A DNA stretch of 57,400 nt from contig NZ_JAQZSG010000017.1 of NCBI RefSeq assembly GCF_028745515.1, positions 50,827-108,226 of the forward strand, given 5' to 3'. Positions 33,958 to 42,417 of this stretch are shown here, piece by piece. Each line of letters opens with the position of its first letter. Positions within the stretch are counted from its first letter, which is position 1. The stretch is from Paenibacillus thermotolerans (GTDB taxonomy: Bacteria; Bacillota; Bacilli; Paenibacillales; YIM-B00363). A program made the position numbers and the translations under genes. The notes below the pieces were generated by a model. The model searched no databases. It was not told the origin of the DNA and saw only the letters and a program-made list of their open reading frames with translations.

Positions 33958-34964
33958 ATGTTATAGAAATCGGCCTTATACATTTTTAAATTTGAAGGGT
34001 CACTAAACCATTCGGCCGTTTCCGCTAACCCCCTTTTCAGACCCTCAATACCAGCATATTTCGGCTCCCATCCGGTTAATTTCTTTACCTTCTCGTTAGA
34101 AGCCCATAAACGCTCAACTTCGCTCTTCGTCGGCCGTAACCTCATCTCATCAGTAACAATTTCCACTTCTACACCCATAACTTCCGCAATTAATTTTACT
34201 GTGTCTCCAATGGACACTTCATAATTGCTTCCGACATTAATGGTTTCACCCTCAATATGGTCTGCCCCAGCAACAGCAATAAACCCATCCACTGTATCCT
34301 TAATAAAGTTAAAATCCCTTGTAGGTGTTACCGCTCCCAGCTTCAGCACCTTACGTCCGCTAGCAATTTGAGTTATAATCGTTGGGATTACAGCTCTTGC
34401 CGATTGTCTAGGACCGTAAGTGTTAAATGGCCGGATAATTGTGACAGGCGTTTCAAAAGATTTATAAAAGGATAGTGCTATTTGGTCAGCCCCAATTTTG
34501 GAAGCCGAATACGGCGATTGGCCTTGATGCGGATGCATTTCATCGATCGGTACATAGAGCGCGGTGCCGTAAACCTCACTCGTAGAAGTATGAATTACTC
34601 TCTCAATTCCAAGCTCTTTAGCAGCCTGTACTATATTGAGTGTGCCTTTGATATTGGTATCAACATAGGTATCAGGAGAATGATAAGAATATGGGATTGC
34701 AATAAGAGCGGCTAGATGAAGTACAATGTCACACCCTTTCATCGCCTCCCTTACACCATGAGGATCCCGTATGTCGCCAGAAAAAACCTCTAAATTTTCT
34801 TTAACTGCTTTAGGCACACTATCAAGCCATCCCCAAGAATTAAAGGAGTTATAGTAAACAAACGCCTTTACAGAGCAGCCCAACTCAACTAATTTTTCGG
34901 TTAAATGTGAACCAATGAAGCCATCTGCACCTGTTATAAGAATTTTTTTCCCCGTTAAGTTCAT
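33954..34964 (-). CDS. legB: LegB-type nucleotide-sugar 4,6-dehydratase
   Basis: This 336-residue short-chain dehydrogenase family enzyme has an NAD site ILITGADGFIGSHLTEKL, HLAALIAIPYSY, the TSTSEVYG segment and the YxxxK pair in YSASKIGADQIALSF. LegB acts on GDP-GlcNAc to give the 4-keto-6-deoxy sugar that starts the legionaminic branch. I chose ATG 34964 because GGGGAATG lies upstream at a proper distance; the ATG at 34973 is too close to it. Confidence 0.9.
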   Translation of the reverse strand: MNLTGKKILITGADGFIGSHLTEKLVELGCSVKAFVYYNSFNSWGWLDSVPKAVKENLEVFSGDIRDPHGVREAMKGCDIVLHLAALIAIPYSYHSPDTYVDTNIKGTLNIVQAAKELGIERVIHTSTSEVYGTALYVPIDEMHPHQGQSPYSASKIGADQIALSFYKSFETPVTIIRPFNTYGPRQSARAVIPTIITQIASGRKVLKLGAVTPTRDFNFIKDTVDGFIAVAGADHIEGETINVGSNYEVSIGDTVKLIAEVMGVEVEIVTDEMRLRPTKSEVERLWASNEKVKKLTGWEPKYAGIEGLKRGLAETAEWFSDPSNLKMYKADFYNI

Positions 34965-34984
34965 AACAATCATTCCCCAATTTA

Positions 34985-37297
34985 TTATTTCAATGCTAAG
35001 AGTCCCTCTATCTGTTCCTTTTCACTCGGGTCCTGCGCGACTAAACGCTCAAACATTCGAGGATTTTCCTTCCCTTGCTTACCAAGTGCCGCGAGATAAA
35101 ACCTTGTTAACTCACGATTCAAAGGATTATTCATATCATCTGGAATTTTGGAAAGCCCTTGTCTTAATATTTGTTCCGCACTAGAATAATCTTTCTTAAG
35201 ATAATATACCTTGCCTAATGTTAAACCTACATTTGAATCAAACACGAAGGCTCGTTTGTAATGCGGAAGCTTTTCTGGGATTAGTTCTTGCTGAGATAAC
35301 ATTTTTTCATGTACTTGTATCGCCTTGTCCCAATAACTATTTGCTTCCTCAAAAGCCCCTTCATTATATTTTGAAAATCCTAGTGTGGCGTAATTCGTAA
35401 TTAAATTAGCATAAAAATTATTGTCCCAAACAAATTTTTGTAACATTAATTCAGCAAACTCGTTCGCCTTATCGGTTTGATTGCTGACCATATAGAGATA
35501 ATATTGTTGTTCAATCAATTGCCTATTGCTTGGTTCCTTAGCCATGAGATCAGTGGTCATCTTTTGTGCGTCAGATAAATATTGATCGTTTTTAGTTTGG
35601 CGATATACTTCCAAATAAACGGCAATTTTTTGGATTTTGAATGCCGGTTGACCTTTCGAAAGACCGATGGAATGGTCAAGCCCTTCAACCACTGTACGAA
35701 AATCAGCTTGACCAGAGCGCAACATTTCATTAACATTATTAAACTCATTGATCGCCCGTACATTCTGAACTGAGTGTCCCAATGAAACTAAACCGATAGC
35801 GATCCCCAGTACTGCAATACATTTAGTGATAAAAGGTCTCTTGTTTGGTGCCATTGTTCGAAAACCCGCCGAAATTATAAAACCTATTGAAAGAAACACA
35901 AGGGAAGAAAGGTATAAAAAGCTCATATCAAAGTCTATTAAACTATGAACCAATAAGATTACGATCAGCAGAAATAGCACATTTAAATAACCCTTATCTC
36001 TTGTATACCTTGTATCTTTTATTGCTTTCAGGAATGAGTAACCGGTCAAGTACAATAAAGCTAGTAGTACCATGAAACCGACTATCCCAGCGGAAACCAA
36101 ATACTGAAGCAGATAATTATGAGCTTGTCTGCTTGTGTAAGGGAAACTCTTATATATCTCAAAAAGATTGAACCAACCACCGCCACCAACACCGAAAATG
36201 GGATTTTCCTTAACAATCTTTAAAGAATCTACATAAAAAGCTGATCGTGAAAGAAAGCTGTTTTCACTAGCATTTATACTCCCAAGTCTTGGAGAAATCT
36301 CAGACAAGAAGGGTAGAGTTCCAGATGTAAGATAGAGAATTGAAGCTGCATCAACAAATAAAGTTACAAGAAGCGGCAACATCCAAAACTTCAGTTTTTC
36401 TCCAAGTTGCGGCGACAACTTTTTATTGCTCCAAAATATAACCGCGGAGTAAATAGCCGATGCGGTTAACAGTAAAAGCAAACCCCAAATGGAACCACTC
36501 TCTTTTAAGCTGAATAACAACTTAGTTAAGAGCAAAGAGAACCCAATTGTCACCACTGTTTGTGCAAAAGCAAGTAATTGTTTATGGCCTTTCATCAACA
36601 GAAGGAAAACGATTAGAACAACCGGATATGCTACTAATCCTCCTCTTGAATCTGTTAATATCAAAGAAAACATAATTGGCAACTGCATAAATAAATGCAA
36701 TGCTTTTATTCTTCTGTTTTCTTCTCCATAAAACAACATCAGACCGGCGAAAAATAAAAATATAAGGTATGCAGCGTAAGTGTTCGGGTATTGAAACACT
36801 CCTGATAATCGACCGTCCAACAATGCATCTTGATATTTCACTAAACCGAACCATGTTAAAAGTCCATGAAGACTCACAAGATACCCGGAAAACACAATCG
36901 TAATTGTTACATGTTTAAGACCGTTTTTTTGTTGCATGAGGAGCATTCCTGCAAAAAGCAGCGAGACATGCATAACCTGCTGAAATACATGAAAACTTGC
37001 TGAATATGCAGAAGCAGGGGATATGAAACTTGAAATTAGATAAGTTGCAGGAATTAGCCAAACAATAAGTAAAAGAAAAATCGATACTTTTTGGGGCTTT
37101 AAAAAGAAGTAGATCATGGTGAAAATCAATACAGTGCTTGTTAAAATCATAGTTCCAAAAATTGGAGCCAAGAAAGTAAAAGTTCCCCCGTCGAATAACG
37201 CCTTAAAATAGGGGGGGACAATGATAAATACGCCTAGAAGTATACTGATAAGCCACGATAATTTCGAACCACTTTCCATTGCTGTACCTTTTTCCAT
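34985..37297 (-). CDS. O-antigen-ligase-type glycan transferase with TPR tail (WsfB-like)
   Basis: This 770-residue protein has about 12 membrane helices and a Wzy_C/O-antigen-ligase core: the RLSGVFQYPNTYAAYLIFL segment, SRGGLVAYPV and the ligase loop PIFGVGGGGWFNLFEIYKSF followed by RQAHNYLLQYLVSAG (His). From about residue 530 a soluble helical TPR-like tail follows (LMAKEPSNRQLIEQQYYLYM; SAEQILRQGLSKIPDD). This architecture matches WsfB, the O-oligosaccharyl:protein transferase of Paenibacillus S-layer glycosylation. It should move the finished chain from lipid to an acceptor. An ATG at 37279 with AAAGG at 8 bases is an alternative start. Confidence 0.85.
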   Translation of the reverse strand: MEKGTAMESGSKLSWLISILLGVFIIVPPYFKALFDGGTFTFLAPIFGTMILTSTVLIFTMIYFFLKPQKVSIFLLLIVWLIPATYLISSFISPASAYSASFHVFQQVMHVSLLFAGMLLMQQKNGLKHVTITIVFSGYLVSLHGLLTWFGLVKYQDALLDGRLSGVFQYPNTYAAYLIFLFFAGLMLFYGEENRRIKALHLFMQLPIMFSLILTDSRGGLVAYPVVLIVFLLLMKGHKQLLAFAQTVVTIGFSLLLTKLLFSLKESGSIWGLLLLLTASAIYSAVIFWSNKKLSPQLGEKLKFWMLPLLVTLFVDAASILYLTSGTLPFLSEISPRLGSINASENSFLSRSAFYVDSLKIVKENPIFGVGGGGWFNLFEIYKSFPYTSRQAHNYLLQYLVSAGIVGFMVLLALLYLTGYSFLKAIKDTRYTRDKGYLNVLFLLIVILLVHSLIDFDMSFLYLSSLVFLSIGFIISAGFRTMAPNKRPFITKCIAVLGIAIGLVSLGHSVQNVRAINEFNNVNEMLRSGQADFRTVVEGLDHSIGLSKGQPAFKIQKIAVYLEVYRQTKNDQYLSDAQKMTTDLMAKEPSNRQLIEQQYYLYMVSNQTDKANEFAELMLQKFVWDNNFYANLITNYATLGFSKYNEGAFEEANSYWDKAIQVHEKMLSQQELIPEKLPHYKRAFVFDSNVGLTLGKVYYLKKDYSSAEQILRQGLSKIPDDMNNPLNRELTRFYLAALGKQGKENPRMFERLVAQDPSEKEQIEGLLALK

Positions 37298-37307
37298 TGT
37301 ATTAAAC

Positions 37308-39224
37308 TTAACCCTCTTTCTTATCTAAGGAAGCGACAATTTCTAATGATGCACTAATTGCTTCCTTAATTTGTTCATTTGATAACTGGTCCCCAAAATA
37401 CTGATAAGTAGGGATCCATTTTTTCAGCAAAAGTCTTACTTCCTCTCCATTTACTCCCGAAAAAACCCTCTCAAAATTCCCTACCATTTCAAGCATTTCC
37501 TCAAAAGGCATCCCTGTTGCCTTACCGATATAAACGCGGTTATGCTTCGTACCCGCCGCCCCTTCATCGTTACTTAATAGTTCCTCAAACAACTTTTCTC
37601 CCGGCCGAATACCCGTATATAATATCTTAATATCAACATCCGGTTCCAAACCGGATAACCGAATTAAGTCCCTTGCCAAATCATCAATTTTTACAGGCTT
37701 ACCCATATCAAGAATAAATACCTCGCCACCTTGAGCAAAAGCCCCAGCTTGTATCACCAGTTGAACCGCTTCTGGGATCGTCATAAAATACCGTACCATC
37801 TCAGGGTGGGTTACTGTCACAGGTCCACCTTCATTAATTTGTCTTTTAAAGACCGGAATAACGCTGCCTCTGCTTCCTAAAACATTGCCGAAACGTACAG
37901 CAGTATATTTCGTTGCACTTATATTATTAAAGCTCTGTACAATAATTTCGGCTGCTCTTTTGGTTGCCCCCATGACATTCGTTGGATTAACAGCTTTATC
38001 TGAAGAAATCATAACAAATCGTTCTGCTCCAACCTTATGCGCCGCCTCTGTAAGATAAAAAGTACCAATAATGTTATTTTTAACAGCTTCAGCTGGATTC
38101 TTTTCCATCATAGGTACGTGCTTGTGAGCAGCGGCGTGAAAAATCACTTGTGGTTTGTAGCTATTGAAAATATCTTGAATTCTACTTTTATCTTGAATAT
38201 CTGCTATAATTGCCTCGATTTTTAATCGGGAATACAGTTTTCTTAATTCCAGTTCAATTTCGTAAATGCTGTTTTCTCCATGCCCAAGTAAAAGTAATAA
38301 TTTAGGTTGAAAACCGGCAATTTGCCGAGATAATTCTGAACCGATCGAGCCCCCGGCACCAGTAATTAGTACTACTTTGTTGGTCACATAGCTGGTAATT
38401 TCCTGCAAATCTACCGACACAGGTTCTCTACCTAATAGATCCTCCACACTAACGTCACGTATTTGGTTTAACGATATTTTCCCGCTCAAAAAGTCGCTTA
38501 CTCTTGGTATTATTTTAATTTGACAACCCGTTAGCTTGCAGATTTCTAATATATTTGATATTTCAAGCCTAGTAGCGGAAGGAATTGCCAGTATTATTAC
38601 TTTAATATCCAATCGTTTAACAACTTCCGGTATATCCAATCTATTCCCAACAACTGGTACACCGGAAACTTCTAAATTTTTTTTTCTTTCGTTATCATCA
38701 ATAAATGCAACAGGATAGAATTCCGAGAATTTTTGTTTCAGTTCTCGAACAACCATCAAGCCTGTTTCCCCTGCACCGATCACTAAAGCCTTATGGTGGT
38801 AAGGTTGAAGTTTAGAATAATTGTTTTGAATGATTCTCCATAAAAACCTTGAACCGGCAATTCCCATCAAAGTTATAATAAATGTCATAATAAAGACACT
38901 TCTTGGTATTACAACAGAATGAAGTATTTCCTTTATAAGAAATTGATAAACAACAAAACAAACAGCAGTTCCCGTTACTGTTCCTTTAAAAATCGATAAT
39001 AAATCCCCTACACTCGCATATTGCCAAAGTTTTTTGTAAATTTTATTAACATACAGACTAAGCACTGTGAACAAAGTAAAACACGAAATCACCAAAGGCA
39101 TCGTACTAATGAATTGTGGCTTTATAGCGAAGTCGAACCTAAGAAGATAAGCACAATAGACAGAAAAACCTACAATCATGGAGTCGATAATCATCAAAAT
39201 GAGCTTTCTTTTTACTTGGTTCAT
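37308..39224 (-). CDS. CapD/PglF-type membrane UDP-sugar 4,6-dehydratase
   Basis: A 638-residue protein with four N-terminal membrane helices (LILMIIDSMIVGFSVYCAYL and others), a Rossmann-like domain (ALVIGAGETGLMVVREL, about 147-163) and a C-terminal short-chain dehydratase domain (VVLITGAGGSIGSELSRQI, about 289-307; VMISSDKAVNPTNVMGATKR). It belongs with WbpM, PglF and CapD, which make UDP-4-keto-6-deoxy-GlcNAc for QuiNAc or bacillosamine-like sugars. No dedicated 4-reductase is seen, so the product is open. ATG 39224 has GGAGGG 11 bases upstream. A terminator lies between wzz and this gene. Confidence 0.9.
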   Translation of the reverse strand: MNQVKRKLILMIIDSMIVGFSVYCAYLLRFDFAIKPQFISTMPLVISCFTLFTVLSLYVNKIYKKLWQYASVGDLLSIFKGTVTGTAVCFVVYQFLIKEILHSVVIPRSVFIMTFIITLMGIAGSRFLWRIIQNNYSKLQPYHHKALVIGAGETGLMVVRELKQKFSEFYPVAFIDDNERKKNLEVSGVPVVGNRLDIPEVVKRLDIKVIILAIPSATRLEISNILEICKLTGCQIKIIPRVSDFLSGKISLNQIRDVSVEDLLGREPVSVDLQEITSYVTNKVVLITGAGGSIGSELSRQIAGFQPKLLLLLGHGENSIYEIELELRKLYSRLKIEAIIADIQDKSRIQDIFNSYKPQVIFHAAAHKHVPMMEKNPAEAVKNNIIGTFYLTEAAHKVGAERFVMISSDKAVNPTNVMGATKRAAEIIVQSFNNISATKYTAVRFGNVLGSRGSVIPVFKRQINEGGPVTVTHPEMVRYFMTIPEAVQLVIQAGAFAQGGEVFILDMGKPVKIDDLARDLIRLSGLEPDVDIKILYTGIRPGEKLFEELLSNDEGAAGTKHNRVYIGKATGMPFEEMLEMVGNFERVFSGVNGEEVRLLLKKWIPTYQYFGDQLSNEQIKEAISASLEIVASLDKKEG

Positions 39225-39241
39225 TATAAAAGGTACCCTCC

Positions 39242-39274
39242 AAAAGAAAAAACTCACTACTTCGTTGTAATGAG
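39242..39274 (-). terminator. Intrinsic terminator inside the glycan operon
   Basis: Minus strand: CTCATTAC (39267-39274) pairs with GTAGTGAG (39253-39260) around AACGAA and is followed by TTTTTTCTTTT. It lies between wzz and the CapD-like gene, just before the ribosome site of the latter. Confidence 0.75.
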
Positions 39275-39285
39275 TTTTTTGTCTT

Positions 39286-40320
39286 TCAACCCTGTAAGTA
39301 GTTAGACCTATTCCCGCCAATATCGCTTGCGGACCAAAAATAACGAGCAAATACTATCAGCAAACTAGTCAAAAGACCAATTATTGCAGAAAGAACAATA
39401 TTAACAATTTTATTAGGTCCTACAGGAATAGTTGGTTCCAAGGCTGGAGTGATGAAAAGAGCCTTTAATCCCGTTAAGACCCTCACAGAATTTGTAGAGG
39501 CTATTTTTTCGCTATAATTTTGCTTTTCCAAGTTTTCTATCAAAGTTTGATTATTATTAATCCTATGGTTTAAAACTTCTTTTTCGGCAGTCAATTTGGA
39601 AATTTGTATTGTTCCCTGTTTGATTTGTTGGGACAATTCCATAAATACGGGGTTCATTTCTTCTGAAACCAAAGTAATAGCCCCGTTTTCAACCGCATTT
39701 GGATTCCGTTCATTTACAATGGAAAGTAAATAAGGTTCATCCGCAAGTGTTTTCTTATTTACAATTTTTTCAGGTGTATCTTTTTGCAATTCTTTCGCGG
39801 TCTCTAACTCGTTAGTGGATAATTGAAGTTCTTCTTCAATTTCCGCCAATCTATCTCTGGCTGTTACAATTATGTCTGAACGGTCTGTAATTTCGATTCT
39901 TGATGCAATATCGAAAGCAAGCATATTACTAATTTTTGCTGCCAGCAACGGATCCGTATTTTTAACAGAAAGCTTTAAGACATTGGCATCTGGTATGACA
40001 CTTACCGAGATACTACTTCTAATTTGCTCGTAACTAGCGTAAGTTCCTTCTAGTTCTAATGTGCGAGCGATTTTACTAGCTGTTACACCCGATCTAATGG
40101 TTTGAGCAAAAGAATTAATATCTACAGGTGTCTCTTCAGTTTTGATAATACTAAACCGAACTAATGAGGTCGCTTCATAAACGCTGTTCAGCATAAAAAA
40201 ATTTATAAAAAAAGAAACAAGAATGCATAAAATTACAATTAACGAAACGATTATTTTTCCTCTCCATATTATTTGGAAAATATCCCTTATGCTGAGTTCG
40301 TACTTTGCGCTTTGGTCCAC
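39286..40320 (-). CDS. wzz: Wzz-type chain-length determinant
   Basis: A 344-residue protein with a membrane helix at each end (IIVSLIVILCILVSFFINFF, about 23-42; IVNIVLSAIIGLLTSLLIVF, near the C-terminus) and an outside coiled-coil-rich middle (RDRLAEIEEELQLSTNELET). This is the Wzz polysaccharide co-polymerase layout. It sets glycan chain length together with Wzy. No tyrosine-kinase partner (CpsD type) lies in the window. It starts at GTG 40320, with GGAGAGGA 5 bases upstream, and is the first gene of the island. Confidence 0.88.
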   Translation of the reverse strand: MDQSAKYELSIRDIFQIIWRGKIIVSLIVILCILVSFFINFFMLNSVYEATSLVRFSIIKTEETPVDINSFAQTIRSGVTASKIARTLELEGTYASYEQIRSSISVSVIPDANVLKLSVKNTDPLLAAKISNMLAFDIASRIEITDRSDIIVTARDRLAEIEEELQLSTNELETAKELQKDTPEKIVNKKTLADEPYLLSIVNERNPNAVENGAITLVSEEMNPVFMELSQQIKQGTIQISKLTAEKEVLNHRINNNQTLIENLEKQNYSEKIASTNSVRVLTGLKALFITPALEPTIPVGPNKIVNIVLSAIIGLLTSLLIVFARYFWSASDIGGNRSNYLQG

Positions 40321-40890
40321 AATTTCCTCTCCTACTATGTAAGTTTTAATTATATTCTTAGTTCATGTCATTAAAAGTATAGCTTTTTTAATAAGAGCTA
40401 TGCAAGGACGTTCTCCGATTCATAATTCATTGTAAACAACACCGTAAACTATTCCAAGGAAAACTATCTGGAAAATCATTGGAAAGCACTGTAATACTTT
40501 ATTATTAGAATATAATTCAATATAAGAAAAGTCAGTTTATTATATATAATAGTTATTTATTCTACGGTTGTTTCTTAGCTTTATAATAAAGTATTATTAC
40601 AGGTATTAGCATGTATACGATCAGAGCGACCAATGCTGTGGAAACTTTCTTGGAAATTATAGGTTCCATTGGAAGTTAATGCCCCATCCGCTGTTTTTTA
40701 TATTTTTTTTGGAATGTGTTTTCACCCCTGTTCAAAAGAGATAATAAGTACTAGGTATTTTAGACATATAACACACCAAATAAGGGGTCCCCCGCATTGG
40801 AGACTCCATATTTGTTATTATACTTTGCGTAATATATTCCTGTCAGAGTACAAAGCAACCCCTTCCTCCGGCTTCTATTCAATATCTTAA
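40321..40890. other. AT-rich intergenic region at the island head
   Basis: These 570 bases separate wzz (minus) from the first SLH gene (plus). They must hold the promoter of the glycan operon, but I find only a TATAAT (around 40350, minus) without a good -35. A short dyad (TATAGC ... GCTATG) lies near 40380-40405, and an inverted repeat with 14-base arms lies at 40492-40505 and 40583-40596. No ORF is convincing. Base composition switches sharply to GC-rich coding sequence at about 40891. Confidence 0.6.
40492..40596. repeat. Inverted repeat with 14-base arms
   Basis: TAATACTTTATTAT (40492-40505) is the exact reverse complement of ATAATAAAGTATTA (40583-40596); the spacer is 77 bases and very AT-rich. 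Confidence 0.6.
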
Positions 40891-42237
40891 TTGGCGGTGA
40901 TTTTCAAGAGAAGCAAGGCTACTGAAAATCTGGCTACTGCTCTTGTAAATGTTACTGCTTCAAATAACGACGATGACGACGACAACAACGGCGGCAGCCC
41001 AGTCGCCCCTGGCAATGGTAACGGTAATGGCGGTAACCAAGGCAACAACGGCAACCCGGGCGGTAAAGATGGAGTGATCAAAGTCAGCAACTCCGTAGCT
41101 GCCGAGGCACTTGCGAAAGCGTTCGAAGGCCGCACTAACGTTACTATCGAAGTAAAAGGCGACAATGTTGCCATTCCAGGCTCCGTACTTGAAGAGGCTG
41201 CGAAGAAAGAAGGCGCTTCTGTAACGATCGTTGCTGAAGATGGCTCGACTTACACTCTTCCGCTGTCCGTACTTGATTTCAACAAGCTTGCCGCCGAACT
41301 TGGCGTCGACCTCGCAGGTCTGAACATCAAAGTACAAATCAAGAAGCTTTCCGACGCTGAAGCGAGGCCCGTAACGGACGCGATTTCCGCAATCGGCGGC
41401 AACGCCCTTGCCGGAATCGTCGACTTCTCCGTAACGGCTGAAGGTAACGGCAAGTCTGTCAAAGTGAACAACTTCGGCAAAACTTACGTTTCCCGTTCCG
41501 TGAACGTCAATAAAGCTGTAGATCCGAAGTCCGTAACAGGCGTTGTGTACAACGAGGAAACCGGAGCACTCACCTTTATCCCTGCTACGTTCGCGACCAT
41601 TGACGGTCAGACGGTTGCAACGCTGAAGAGCACCTCCAACTCCATCTACACGGTAGTTGAGCTCAACAACAGTTTTGCAGACGTGAAAGGCAAATGGTCC
41701 GAGGAATACGTTGTTCCAATGGCCAACAAGCTGATCGTTCAAGGCTACGAGGACGGATCGTTCGGTCCGGATCGCTCCATCACTCGTGCGGAGTTCGCCG
41801 CCCTTGTTGTTCGCGCCCTTGGCTTGAGCAACAGAACGGCGACTGCTGACTTCACCGACGTGAACGCAAGCGCTTGGTACGCTAACGATGTAGCGATTGC
41901 TGCCGAAGCGGGCATCATCAAAGGCTTCGAGGACGGCACGTTCCGCCCGACGGCTGAGATCACTCGCGAGCAATTGGCTGCAATGGTCGTTCGCGCCAGC
42001 GAATTTGCAGGTAAAGACTTGTCCGTAGCCGCTTCCGAGCAAGCAAGCATCCTCGCTAAGTTCAGAGACGCAAGCAACATCGGATGGGCGAAGGCCGAAG
42101 TCGCTGCCGCTGTTAAAGCAGGCATCGTTCAAGGCTTGAAAGCGGACTTTATCGGTTCCAAGAACACAGCAACTCGCGCAGAAGCTGCAACGATGTTGTA
42201 CCGCTTCTTGCTGAACGCCGAGTTCATCAACGAATAA
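40891..42237 (+). CDS. SLH-domain surface protein, 5'-truncated
   Basis: This 448-residue frame has no signal peptide. It opens directly in coding sequence (RSKATENLATALVNVTAS) that looks like the end of an upstream domain, followed by an Asp/Asn/Gly/Pro linker (about 26-60). Next comes a middle domain (about 65-255), then three SLH domains (SFADVKGKWSEEYVVPMANK; DFTDVNASAWYANDVAIAAE; and KFRDASNIGWAKAEVAAAVK) with ITRAEFAAL and ITREQLAAM motifs. SLH domains bind pyruvylated wall polysaccharide. The frame starts at TTG, immediately preceded by the stop TAA, with no ribosome site. I conclude that the 5' part has been lost at the edge of the AT-rich island. A strong terminator follows. Confidence 0.82.
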   Translation: MAVIFKRSKATENLATALVNVTASNNDDDDDNNGGSPVAPGNGNGNGGNQGNNGNPGGKDGVIKVSNSVAAEALAKAFEGRTNVTIEVKGDNVAIPGSVLEEAAKKEGASVTIVAEDGSTYTLPLSVLDFNKLAAELGVDLAGLNIKVQIKKLSDAEARPVTDAISAIGGNALAGIVDFSVTAEGNGKSVKVNNFGKTYVSRSVNVNKAVDPKSVTGVVYNEETGALTFIPATFATIDGQTVATLKSTSNSIYTVVELNNSFADVKGKWSEEYVVPMANKLIVQGYEDGSFGPDRSITRAEFAALVVRALGLSNRTATADFTDVNASAWYANDVAIAAEAGIIKGFEDGTFRPTAEITREQLAAMVVRASEFAGKDLSVAASEQASILAKFRDASNIGWAKAEVAAAVKAGIVQGLKADFIGSKNTATRAEAATMLYRFLLNAEFINE

Positions 42238-42250
42238 ACTCGTAACTATT

Positions 42251-42282
42251 GAAGGGGTCCCACGGGGGCCCCTTCTTTTTTT
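42251..42282 (+). terminator. Terminator after the first SLH gene
   Basis: GAAGGGGTCCC (42251-42261) pairs with GGGGCCCCTTC (42265-42275) and is followed by seven T. Confidence 0.85.
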
Positions 42283-42417
42283 CATACACGTTCTCCTCCC
42301 CCCACCCCCTCAAAACGCCTATCAGCTCCGAACATTTTACAGAAAGAGGTGAAATTTGGAAAAGGCTAAAGAGACATTGAGAGGAGTTAAAAAGGGACAA
42401 AGTAGGAGGAAGTGAAC

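Noticed and set aside
40600-40890. Upstream coding part of the truncated SLH gene
   Set aside because: All three plus-strand frames here are AT-rich, broken and lack signal-peptide or domain-like sequence.
40960-42285. 441-residue minus-strand ORF
   Set aside because: Antisense shadow of the first SLH gene, whose SLH motifs are unmistakable.
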